64,000 nt of DNA, from NCBI RefSeq assembly GCF_900103215.1, contig NZ_FNGV01000005.1:124001-188000 (forward strand), read 5' to 3'. This stretch comes from Kriegella aquimaris. Lineage in GTDB: Bacteria; Bacteroidota; Bacteroidia; Flavobacteriales; Flavobacteriaceae. How positions within the stretch are numbered: the stretch's first letter is position 1; each line of letters starts with the position of its first letter. The translations under genes were made by a program, and so were the position numbers. The notes below the pieces were generated by a model, which did no database searches, was not told the origin of the DNA, and worked only from the letters and a program-made list of their open reading frames with translations. This document shows positions 1-7,838 of this stretch, one piece after another.

Positions 1-219
1 AACAGGGCGGGCGACTCCAAACTTCTGAAAGAATGCACATTGCCTTTGACGGGCGTAGGCTGCGTAAAAAAAATAGTGACTAATTTGGCCGTTTTAGAGG
101 TGACCCCGCGAGGCTTTAAATTGCTTGAGCGAGCACCCGGGGTTTCCGTAGCCGACATAGTGAATGCAACCGAGGGAGCTTTACTTTTTGATGGAGATGT
201 GCCGGAAATGAAACTATAA
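1..219 (+). CDS. scoB: 3-oxoacid CoA-transferase subunit B (partial, C-terminus)
   Basis: The frame is open from the first base and ends with TAA at 217-219, giving the last 72 residues of a protein whose start lies outside the window. The stretch LPLTGVGCVKKIVTNLAVLEV followed by GFKLLERAPG and a terminal ATEG...FDGDVPEMKL is typical of the C-terminus of the beta subunit of succinyl-CoA:3-ketoacid (or acetate/acetoacetate) CoA-transferase. The enzyme moves CoA onto acetoacetate in ketone-body or short-chain acid breakdown. The A subunit would be expected just upstream. The assignment to the CoA-transferase B family is firm; the exact substrate is not visible. Confidence 0.85.
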   Translation, partial: NRAGDSKLLKECTLPLTGVGCVKKIVTNLAVLEVTPRGFKLLERAPGVSVADIVNATEGALLFDGDVPEMKL

Positions 220-279
220 CAGGTAATCGGAACTTTTTATCGGGACTATCTCATAAATAGATTGTGTAATCATGCGAAT

Positions 280-2043
280 ATGAAAAATTGGTCGGCGTTT
301 TTAGTTCTATGGTTTGTAGTACCATTTTACGCTCAAACTTCTGAACAAACCATTTCAGGGATGGTGACCGATGTATGGGAAACTCCCATTCCAAATGTAA
401 ATATTCTTCTCAAAGGCACCGACCGTGGAACTCAAACAGATGAAAGCGGATGGTTTTCGTTATATACACTTGTCAACGAGGTTTTGGTGTTCTCTTCCCT
501 GGGATATGGAAGTGTTGAAATTGACGTGCCGGAAACGGGAGAAGAACTAAAAATTGTCTTATCCCCAAAGGCAACTGAATTGGATGAAGTGACCTTAAAG
601 AAAAGGAAACTCAAAAAGCAAAAAGATTTTTTGGCCGAATATCCCGAAAACGCAAATTTGATCAAGACCTCAAGTGGAGTTTTAGACAAGGATCGTTCTT
701 CATCGGCGTTGCGGGTTATCAACGGTACGGATTTGGTGGCAATAGGACCTGATTTTTTATCTTCTTTGAAGAATTTTAGTCCTAATATGAGGGTTGTTAG
801 GCCCCCTTTTGCTCCTGATGTTGAGGTATATTTGTTCAGAATCGTTTTTACTTCCATTGATGATGAACTGGACATACCACCGAAAGCTATTTTTGATGTG
901 GACGGATTTATACAAGAGACAGCGCCAACATATCTGTCAGCAAATGATATTGACCGTGTGGCTATACTCGAGCGCAATGCGGCGATTTCCAGATATGGAC
1001 CAAGGGGTACCGGAGGTGTTATTGTAGTGAACACCAAGGCCACCACCCAAATGGACCAATTTGGGGTTGACAAGCGGTATGATAATTCCGTTTTGCATGA
1101 CAGCCTAAGTGAGCTGTTTATTGACCAAAGAGGCTATTCACCAAAACCTCCCGATTACATGGAAGCTTATGGGGAGGCCACTACCGTTGTAGTGGCAGAA
1201 CGATTACTGGAAAGAGACAAAGAACTTTTCTTGAAAAACCCAATCTTTTTTTTGGACTTAGCCGATTATTTTAGAAAGCGCTGGAAAGATGACAAGACTT
1301 CAGATATGCTCCTTAAGGAGGTTCGTCAACGCTTTCCTGAAAATAGTGCGGTATTAAGGTCACTGGCATACAGATATGATATTTTGGGAAGGAAGAACGA
1401 AGCTTTGGATCTGTTCCTTGAGATTTTAGAGCTTGATCCGTCAGCCGCACAATCCTATTATGATTTGGCGGATGTATATGCCGAAAAAGGAAATGATAAA
1501 AAAGCCTCGGAAGTTTACGATCGCTATCTGCACCACAGGAATAATGATAGTATTGCATTTGACGAATATGGAGCTGACCTAATGATGACTCTAGAATCTC
1601 TTAACACCTTGAAGCCCCAAAAAGAAAAAATAAGTTGGGAAAAATTAGAGAAAGAAGCAGGGGTTGAAATTTCACGGACCCGAGTTCTGCTAACTTGGAG
1701 CAACCACAACATTAATATAGGGTTTCTAATGGCAAGCCCCGAATCATTGTACGATACTTGGACAAATACCGTGAAGCTAAATAGATTGCAAAACGGCGAA
1801 GCGCTTAGGGGATATGCCTGCGCCCAATTTTTTCTAGACGATGACCCAAAAGGGAAGTGGCAGTTGAATCTACAACATTATGAAGGAGCGGACCAAGAGC
1901 CCACCTATTTACACATATCGGTTTTTTTCGACTATGGGCTTCCTACACGGCACAGGGTATTGCGATTGTTCAAGTTGACCTCTGAATATGAGGGTACGGG
2001 CCTTCTCACCGTTAACACCCAATCGGGTACTGTTAGCGATTAA
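280..2043 (+). CDS. CarboxypepD_reg-like / TonB-plug / TPR surface protein
   Basis: The reading frame extends upstream to a TTG at 262, but the ATG at 280 starts a clean signal peptide (MKNWSAFLVLWFVVPFYAQ), so 280 is preferred (587 aa). After the signal come a carboxypeptidase-regulatory-like beta domain (about residues 25-95, ISGMVTD...PIPNVNILLKGT...TDESGWFSL), a TonB-receptor plug-like domain (about 140-250, with GTGGVIVVNTKA), TPR-like helices (about 320-435) and a C-terminal beta domain (about 450-580) that recalls DUF2135. There is no beta-barrel, so it is not a complete TonB-dependent receptor. Probably exported to the periplasm or outer membrane. Function unknown. Nothing downstream on this strand looks co-transcribed; the next gene is convergent. 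Confidence 0.8.
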   Translation: MKNWSAFLVLWFVVPFYAQTSEQTISGMVTDVWETPIPNVNILLKGTDRGTQTDESGWFSLYTLVNEVLVFSSLGYGSVEIDVPETGEELKIVLSPKATELDEVTLKKRKLKKQKDFLAEYPENANLIKTSSGVLDKDRSSSALRVINGTDLVAIGPDFLSSLKNFSPNMRVVRPPFAPDVEVYLFRIVFTSIDDELDIPPKAIFDVDGFIQETAPTYLSANDIDRVAILERNAAISRYGPRGTGGVIVVNTKATTQMDQFGVDKRYDNSVLHDSLSELFIDQRGYSPKPPDYMEAYGEATTVVVAERLLERDKELFLKNPIFFLDLADYFRKRWKDDKTSDMLLKEVRQRFPENSAVLRSLAYRYDILGRKNEALDLFLEILELDPSAAQSYYDLADVYAEKGNDKKASEVYDRYLHHRNNDSIAFDEYGADLMMTLESLNTLKPQKEKISWEKLEKEAGVEISRTRVLLTWSNHNINIGFLMASPESLYDTWTNTVKLNRLQNGEALRGYACAQFFLDDDPKGKWQLNLQHYEGADQEPTYLHISVFFDYGLPTRHRVLRLFKLTSEYEGTGLLTVNTQSGTVSD

Positions 2044-2046
2044 ATA

Positions 2047-2069
2047 CCGTGCGTCTAGAGAAGGCACGG
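2047..2069. terminator. Hairpin between convergent genes
   Basis: A perfect 6-bp stem CCGTGC/GCACGG with an 11-nt loop sits just after the stop of the plus-strand gene ending at 2043. There is no clear T-run on either side, so a role as a terminator is only suggested by position. Confidence 0.3.
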
Positions 2070-2151
2070 GGAGGGACCCTTTCTATTATAACTTAAAATA
2101 AGAGTATGATTTTTGTAATAGTAGATCATCTCTCTTTATACATGAAGTAGT

Positions 2152-3942
2152 TTATTGAACCATGGCAAAATTGTCAATATTTAATTTTATTTTTATTCGG
2201 TTGTTCCATTTAACCAAACCCTCCTCATCATTGCCGTGACGGGTTTCCTTATCCATTTTTTTTACTTCGGATGAGGCCCCAATATACATTTCATCATATA
2301 CCGCTTTTACTTCATCAAAGGTCATATTTTCGGTAATTCGGGAAGCGCCCAATTGTCTATACACCTCATAAATGTCAAAAATAATATTATAGTAGACCAA
2401 CTTATTTTTTGTACGTTCATAGCTGAATCGAGAAGAATTGATATCCAACAAAGTTCGGCTAGGCATTTTTTCAATCCCATTTTCACCTTTATAACTATCC
2501 ACCACATAACAGATATTGAAATTGTCTTTGTTATTTCGGGAAGTTTTGCTTTGCAGTTGCTCAAACGGTGTATCGTAGGCTTTGCCTGATGTTATATCTT
2601 TTCCTGGGTTATTGCTCATTGCATCGTTCTCATTCTCTTTTGAAGATATATCATATATATGTCCCCATTTAAGTCGTCTCTCTTTTTGCCATGAAAGGAC
2701 CGTGGGTTTTGTATATTTTAAATCATCTAACGGGATGTAATTGTTATAATTAATCAGGAACCCATTTTTTTTCATGAAATCCATCGACCTATTTTCGCTG
2801 ATACTTTTGGGAAATTGGTAGTTGATCTCCCAGAAGTCGTCAGATGCCCGCAAGGCAATCATTTTGTCATAATCGTTGTTAAATGGAATCACCTCGGTAA
2901 AATAGGGATCTTTAAAAAAAGTGTCGTAATCAAAGAAATATAGAAAAGTGTGGGAATCAATGACCTCCGAAACATTTTTAGATTTGTAACCCATTCGAAA
3001 GGTAAGGTCTAGATACTGTATTTTTTCAAGGTCCATAGGATTAAAAACAATGTTCAGTAGAATCTCTGTTGGGGTCAAGACAACATCTTCATTGATTGAA
3101 GTCAATGCATTTGTTATGGGGTTTTTGGTCCAAAGTTCGATTTTTTTGACCACCAAAAGCTGAGGGTCTACCAACATTTTTCCATGAAACAATCTGCCAT
3201 TGGTCTCTTTAGGGGAAAACGAAATGGATACCTCCTTCTCGCCACATGTAATGCAGTCATCAATTTGTACGTCGTATTTTCTTTCAATGGCATTATAGGT
3301 CAGATTGCCCGGATAATCGGGAAATATTTGCTTTGAGGTCTCAAAAAGTTGAAAGTCACTTAAAATTTTGGTATTGTCCAAGCTATAGAAGGGGAATGAG
3401 CTGTTTTGGCCAAACCGTCCACTTTTGACCCTGAGGTCCAAAATACCTTTTGCTAAATTCTGTTCACTGTTGTAGAAACCCTCTACTTGCTCAATCGGAA
3501 TATTTCTTGTTGAGGAAATCATGGTCAAAAAGGCTTTGCTGACCGTTGTATTTTTACTATTTCGATACACTTCTATAACCCTGCCCAATAGCCTATAGGG
3601 GTAATCCTTGTCTTCGTCGGCGGTCAGCACAACTTCGTCCAAAACAGAAACATCCATTTCCATATAAAGTTTGGATTCTTTCTCAAAATAAGATACCACC
3701 GTTTTTTTTGGTTTAAACCCTAAGTATCTTATTTCTAACGAATCCGTAGAAAAAACGTTATCGACAGCGAACTTCCCATCCTCGTTTGTTATCGTATAAT
3801 TGGTTTTTGTACTGTAAATCCTAATCGTACAATAAGGCAGTGGATCATTTGTTGTCTCGTCATAAATAAAGCCTTCTATTTTTGACTGCGCCAAACTTTT
3901 TGTGCAAATGATGATGATCAAAAGAAAAATGATTTTTTTCAT
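2152..3942 (-). CDS. CarboxypepD_reg-like domain protein (exported)
   Basis: 596-residue protein with a signal peptide (MKKIIFLLIIIICTKSLAQ). Residues about 20-105 form a carboxypeptidase-regulatory-like domain (IEGFIYDETTNDPLPYCTIRIY...GKFAVDNVFSTDSLEIRYLGFKPKK). The remainder (about 110-596) has no domain I can name but resembles the beta-rich bodies of Bacteroidota outer-membrane-associated proteins of the DUF5686 kind. A CITCGEK segment near residue 230 gives one CxxC pair. It is convergent with the gene ending at 2043. Single gene, no obvious operon partner. Function unknown; family placement is by the N-terminal domain and architecture only. Confidence 0.7.
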   Translation of the reverse strand: MKKIIFLLIIIICTKSLAQSKIEGFIYDETTNDPLPYCTIRIYSTKTNYTITNEDGKFAVDNVFSTDSLEIRYLGFKPKKTVVSYFEKESKLYMEMDVSVLDEVVLTADEDKDYPYRLLGRVIEVYRNSKNTTVSKAFLTMISSTRNIPIEQVEGFYNSEQNLAKGILDLRVKSGRFGQNSSFPFYSLDNTKILSDFQLFETSKQIFPDYPGNLTYNAIERKYDVQIDDCITCGEKEVSISFSPKETNGRLFHGKMLVDPQLLVVKKIELWTKNPITNALTSINEDVVLTPTEILLNIVFNPMDLEKIQYLDLTFRMGYKSKNVSEVIDSHTFLYFFDYDTFFKDPYFTEVIPFNNDYDKMIALRASDDFWEINYQFPKSISENRSMDFMKKNGFLINYNNYIPLDDLKYTKPTVLSWQKERRLKWGHIYDISSKENENDAMSNNPGKDITSGKAYDTPFEQLQSKTSRNNKDNFNICYVVDSYKGENGIEKMPSRTLLDINSSRFSYERTKNKLVYYNIIFDIYEVYRQLGASRITENMTFDEVKAVYDEMYIGASSEVKKMDKETRHGNDEEGLVKWNNRIKIKLNIDNFAMVQ

Positions 3943-4088
3943 ACCGCTAACTTCTCCCTCAAATGTATTGCTACACTAAAATAACCGTTTTATTTGTGAG
4001 GTGTGATTTAATTAGAGGTTTATTGCCAAGGTTCTTCAAAAAGAATTTGTACAAATTTTTATCACGATGGTTGTACCTGACGACCTAT

Positions 4089-4123
4089 AAAAAAGGGTCA
4101 GACTTTAGATAAAAGTCCAACCC
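4089..4123 (-). terminator. Minus-strand intrinsic terminator upstream of unit E
   Basis: Read on the minus strand, an 11-12-bp stem (GGGTTGGACTTT pairing with AAAGTCTGACCC, one U-U-type mismatch and a G-U pair) with a 5-nt loop is followed by six Ts. No minus-strand gene ends nearby other than the one at 4598, which already has its own terminator at 4457-4497, so this may end an antisense RNA. Confidence 0.5.
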
Positions 4124-4192
4124 CTGCTATTTTGAAGGTGCAAATTTAATGGGATAGTATCTATCTATTCGATATTTTTTGAAATTCGTGTT

Positions 4193-4258
4193 TTTACAAC
4201 ACAAAGAGAACTGTTCACAACATTAATTTCAAACCTTGCCCTCTTCATAGTATATTTA
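4193..4258 (+). promoter_or_regulatory. Unit E activator-type promoter
   Basis: TTTACAACA (4193-4201) and TTCACAACA (4214-4222) form a 9-bp direct repeat at 21-bp pitch. The second is followed by TTAATTTCAA and, 37 bp after its start, by TATATTTA (4251-4258), a Bacteroidota -7-like box. The same 66-bp geometry occurs on the minus strand at 43721-43786, 44036-44101, 44466-44531 and 50221-50286. Confidence 0.6.
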
Positions 4259-4329
4259 TCGTGTAATTAATTAGAAGTCCTCCAATACCAATTGGAACCC
4301 AAATCAGACTCTTTAAAAAATACTTAACT

Positions 4330-4437
4330 ATGGATGCCCAAATGAACCACACCTCAGCCGAAAAAGAAATTCAAGTGTACAAAAATGATTTTTTAAGTGG
4401 AATTGTAATGCTGGCAAGAAAGCTATTTATGTTATAA
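4330..4437 (+). CDS. Unit E small peptide (35 aa)
   Basis: ATG at 4330 to TAA at 4435-4437, 35 codons, lying between the unit E promoter and a strong terminator, so the gene fills its own transcript. The N-terminal half is polar (MDAQMNHTSAEKE) and the C-terminal half is a hydrophobic and cationic stretch (KNDFLSGIVMLARKLFML) that could form an amphipathic helix. The core KNDFLSG matches KNFFLTA in the 24-aa peptide of unit 0 at 43623-43697, and both carry ML and LF further on. TACTTAACTA just before the ATG is a box that the other units have directly before their terminators. No known family recognised; membrane-active, signalling or toxin roles are all open. Confidence 0.5.
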   Translation: MDAQMNHTSAEKEIQVYKNDFLSGIVMLARKLFML

Positions 4438-4456
4438 CGGTTTTCTAACAAAATTT

Positions 4457-4497
4457 AAAAAAAGGAACGACATCCCCAAAGTCGTTCCTTTTTTTTG
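4457..4497. terminator. Strong bidirectional terminator
   Basis: An 11-bp perfect stem (AAAGGAACGAC at 4461-4471, GTCGTTCCTTT at 4481-4491) is flanked by As on the left and Ts on the right, so it can end the plus-strand unit E and the minus-strand lyase gene at 4598-7615. Confidence 0.85.
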
Positions 4498-4597
4498 TTT
4501 CAATTTGTTATCATATTAGTAGTGTATCAATAGAATCATGTGGAGATTCTTTGACCACACTATGTTCCACGTGTTTCGCTTTATCTACTTAAGAGCT

Positions 4598-7500
4598 TTA
4601 TTCTTTTAATACTTTCAAGAATTCGGAGTTGCCATCCTCATCCATGACATTGAGCAATAATAGGCCTTTCGGGGCGGATGAAATATCGACGACGAAAGCG
4701 TTTCCAATAGAATTGATTTGTCCTTGTTTTATCATAACACCTGAAAGCGTATGCAGTGCAAACTCGGTATAGTTAGAGTGTTGCGGCAGGGCGACGTTCA
4801 TATTTCTTTGCACCGGGTTCGGAAACACGGAAATTTTAGGGCTTTCCATTTCGGTGTCGGTAGAAATTGCTTCGCCGATCCGTGCCTTGAACGAACTTCC
4901 CTTTGGTGTGACCGTTAGATATACACTGGTTTGACAGCCATTTGCTGAGGTCAGTACATATGTGCCACTATCAGAGGAAGTCAAATTTTGAATTCTAAAG
5001 TTGTCTCCCAATGTGGAACCATTTGGTCGCCTAACAGTAAGGCCAATACCATTCGGAAGCATGCTGAAGGTTACATCTTTTCCTTCAATGGCTGTGATAC
5101 TGCTACTTCCACTTCCCCATACACCGTTAACTCTGTATTCTGATGTTATTCCGGTCGAACAATTATTGTTGTTCGAGTTGCTACCAGAAGATCCCCCAAT
5201 ACTTAGGTTCAAGGTTGTTTGGCAACCTGTAGCTGAAGTGAGTATATAAGCCCCACTATCTGCAGAGGTTACCTTGCCAAGCCTGTAGTTATCACCTACT
5301 GTTGATCCGTTGGGCAACTTAATAGTGAGTCCGACACCATTGGGAATCATACTCAGTATTACGTTAGTGCCTTCTGCCAAGCTAAGATTATTCTGACCGC
5401 TCTGCCATGATCCGTTTAAACTGTATTCCGGGGTAATGTTTCCTGACGGGCAGTTATTGACAGGAGTATTGCTATTGTCGTTACTACTTGAGTTTCCAAC
5501 CGTCAAGTTCAGAGTGGTTTGACACCCATCTTCCGAGGTAATTACATAGCTTCCGCTATCTGCTGCTTTTACTTTGCCAAGACTGTAATTGTCCCCTGCG
5601 TTCGAGCCATTAGGCAAAGTAATGGTGAGGTTTTTCCCATTTGGCAACATGCTCAAAATAACATCTGTGCCTTCGGCTACATTTAAGTTATTCTGACCAC
5701 TGCCCCACGAACCGTTTAAGCGGTATTCTGGAGTAATATCTCCCGAAGGGCAATCATTTTTTGCACTATTACTGGAACTTCCTACAGCCAAATTTAAGGT
5801 GGTCTGGCAGCCATTTGCTGAAGTCAATGTATATGCACCACTATTGGCGGTCGTTACTTCGCCTAGTTTGTAATTGTCTCCTACCGTTTTACCATTTGGA
5901 AGCTTAATTGAGAGTCCTATACCATTCGGAATCATACTTAGTATAACATTGGTTCCCTCGGCGACATTAAGATTGGTCTGCCCGTTTTTCCAAACACCAT
6001 TCAAGCTATATTCTGGAACTACTTCACAAAGAACGGGATTATTGTTATTACTCGTCTGAGAACCCTGATATTCGTGTGGGCCTATGTCGGGTGTTGAAAT
6101 CAATGAATTCCCATTTAAATCGGTGGAGCGCCCTGAAAACGTAACCCCTGCATTTATTGCCGGGCTAGTTACCTTTAATTTATATCTTGCGGATTGGGTT
6201 CCTGAATTGGTGAATAAGGGGTTTGTATTTTTCGTACTTGAAAACCCGGAGGTAGGAGTAGTAAATGAATTGTTATGAAAAATGTTATTATCACCATCAA
6301 CCGAGATACTTCCCGAGCTTATTGTGGCCCACTTTTTGGAAGTGGAATTAACAACAATGTTGTTTTTGAAGTTCATGGAGGTTCCTGAGTTATAATAGCG
6401 AATTCCTCCAGACTGCCCATCAAAAACGTTATTATAAATGTCAATATTCTTACTTGTTGTTTTTTCGTAACTCCCTTCCCCAAAAGAGACAATTCGTCGA
6501 CCACCTTTGAAGACATTGTTAAAGACTTTAATGTTGTTGGGACTTGCCGAGGATACTATTGGATTATAGCCCTTGACTATAAATAAAAGTGCAGCGTGGT
6601 CGCATTCGAGATAGTTGTTTTTTAAGGTTATATTGGTAGCTCCATTCTCAATAGTTACCTGATTGTCGTCAGAACCTGTCATACTATTTCCGTCAAATAC
6701 TGCACCTGATGAACTCGGATACCTAACTTCTATAATTGTTCTATAAATAAGATTGCCTCTCCATGTATTGTTCCTACCACCTCCATTGGATAAACCGTGG
6801 CCATTGTGAGAGCCATTATGCAGCCGATAAATTTTATTATTTTCAAATAAATTATTGGATGCTGTGTTTGAATCGGTTCCTTTGTAGCGAGTGGTTAGGT
6901 AGTAGTCTGTCTGACGATTTGAATCATCGTTGCGATACTCATTGTTCTTTATGGTATTATTATTTCCTTTTGCCGAGGTATGCGGATCGATAAATATAAA
7001 GGCATATGCCGAGTTTTCACCATAGCAATTGCTAACGGTGTTATTATTTCCCCTAATGTAGACTGATGAGCCCTGATACCCTTTTGTATCTAAACTTAGG
7101 TCGGAGAATGCAAGGTTGTCGAGCTTGTTGTTATTTCCCTGTACTAGAACGGCATAACCAGCTCTTCCATAGGGATCATTAAATCCAATATTATGAAGTT
7201 CAATATAATTGCCTCCAACGAAAATTGCATATGAATCACTGGCATTGGTGGGGCGTATCACAGGAAAACCTATAGAACTTATGGAGTTCCCATAATCCAT
7301 TGTGCCGTAGGGTTTGCTTGAAATGTCTCCAGGGCTGGAGGTGTATCCTCTGAAAATGATGGGCTTGGAACTTGTACCACTTTGCTTAAACCAGAGACCT
7401 GATACGTTATAGCTGCCAGACTTGACATGCACAACATCTCCAGCTTGAACTCTACTAACGGCGGCTTCCCAGTTCCAGGCGGAGGCTTCCGATAGTCCGT

Positions 7501-7615
7501 TATTGGTTGATTTACCACTAGTGGTTATATAATAAGTCTTGCTTTGCGCTATTAATGTTTGAAAAAAGGAGACGGATAAAAGTAGAATGATTAAAAAACA
7601 TTTATTGTAGGTCAT
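4598..7615 (-). CDS. T9SS-secreted parallel beta-helix protein (probable polysaccharide lyase) with four Ig-like domains
   Basis: 1005-residue exported protein. Signal peptide (about 1-23, ending LIAQ). Residues about 25-510 form a right-handed parallel beta-helix rich in N-N/NNT turns, ending in DLNGN...DIGPHEYQG, a motif common at the end of Bacteroidota beta-helix lyases and adhesins. The opening YYITTSGKSTNNGLSEASAWNW is typical of PL6/PL9-like and chondroitinase-B-like secreted enzymes. Four Ig-like repeats follow (about 528-613, 619-704, 721-805, 817-902), each with EGTxVxLSMxPNG, LPNGSxxGDNY, DSGxY and GCQTTLNL. The last 75 residues are a T9SS type A sorting domain (FPNPVQRN...KGLLLLNV...FLKVLKE). 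It is the downstream neighbour of a PL1-like lyase of the same layout. Lyase activity is inferred from fold and context; a specific substrate cannot be read. Confidence 0.8.
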   Translation of the reverse strand: MTYNKCFLIILLLSVSFFQTLIAQSKTYYITTSGKSTNNGLSEASAWNWEAAVSRVQAGDVVHVKSGSYNVSGLWFKQSGTSSKPIIFRGYTSSPGDISSKPYGTMDYGNSISSIGFPVIRPTNASDSYAIFVGGNYIELHNIGFNDPYGRAGYAVLVQGNNNKLDNLAFSDLSLDTKGYQGSSVYIRGNNNTVSNCYGENSAYAFIFIDPHTSAKGNNNTIKNNEYRNDDSNRQTDYYLTTRYKGTDSNTASNNLFENNKIYRLHNGSHNGHGLSNGGGRNNTWRGNLIYRTIIEVRYPSSSGAVFDGNSMTGSDDNQVTIENGATNITLKNNYLECDHAALLFIVKGYNPIVSSASPNNIKVFNNVFKGGRRIVSFGEGSYEKTTSKNIDIYNNVFDGQSGGIRYYNSGTSMNFKNNIVVNSTSKKWATISSGSISVDGDNNIFHNNSFTTPTSGFSSTKNTNPLFTNSGTQSARYKLKVTSPAINAGVTFSGRSTDLNGNSLISTPDIGPHEYQGSQTSNNNNPVLCEVVPEYSLNGVWKNGQTNLNVAEGTNVILSMIPNGIGLSIKLPNGKTVGDNYKLGEVTTANSGAYTLTSANGCQTTLNLAVGSSSNSAKNDCPSGDITPEYRLNGSWGSGQNNLNVAEGTDVILSMLPNGKNLTITLPNGSNAGDNYSLGKVKAADSGSYVITSEDGCQTTLNLTVGNSSSNDNSNTPVNNCPSGNITPEYSLNGSWQSGQNNLSLAEGTNVILSMIPNGVGLTIKLPNGSTVGDNYRLGKVTSADSGAYILTSATGCQTTLNLSIGGSSGSNSNNNNCSTGITSEYRVNGVWGSGSSSITAIEGKDVTFSMLPNGIGLTVRRPNGSTLGDNFRIQNLTSSDSGTYVLTSANGCQTSVYLTVTPKGSSFKARIGEAISTDTEMESPKISVFPNPVQRNMNVALPQHSNYTEFALHTLSGVMIKQGQINSIGNAFVVDISSAPKGLLLLNVMDEDGNSEFLKVLKE
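4908..6033 (-). repeat. Four tandem Ig-like domain repeats, first array
   Basis: Four units of about 250-260 bp encode near-identical Ig-like domains separated by Ser/Asn/Gly-rich linkers. Between neighbours and with the array at 8172-9292 long stretches match at both protein and DNA level, which makes this a likely recombination substrate. Unit 4 is the most diverged (EGKDVTFSMLPNG, VRRPNGSTLGDNF). Confidence 0.85.
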
Positions 7616-7838
7616 GGCACTAATGTTCTAGAAATTTTTATAGTTCAAAAAAAGTGGGGGCTTTTCTTTATTATATTTAATCGATATTGATTCGTGTTTT
7701 GAAAATGGCTTTATTTTTAATATCTAATTCACTTTTTTAAAATTTATAAATAGTATTTCATTTGGGTATGTTCCCAAAAATTGATTGATTTATTATAAAA
7801 TGGGGGAGATTGAGTCGTGCTTAATCCTTAACGATTCT

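Noticed and set aside
262-279. TTG start six codons before the ATG at 280
   Set aside because: The ATG at 280 begins directly with a good signal peptide; the upstream codons do not fit.
432-1073. 213-codon open frame on the minus strand
   Set aside because: Lies wholly inside the plus-strand exported protein gene, with no family likeness; a shadow frame.
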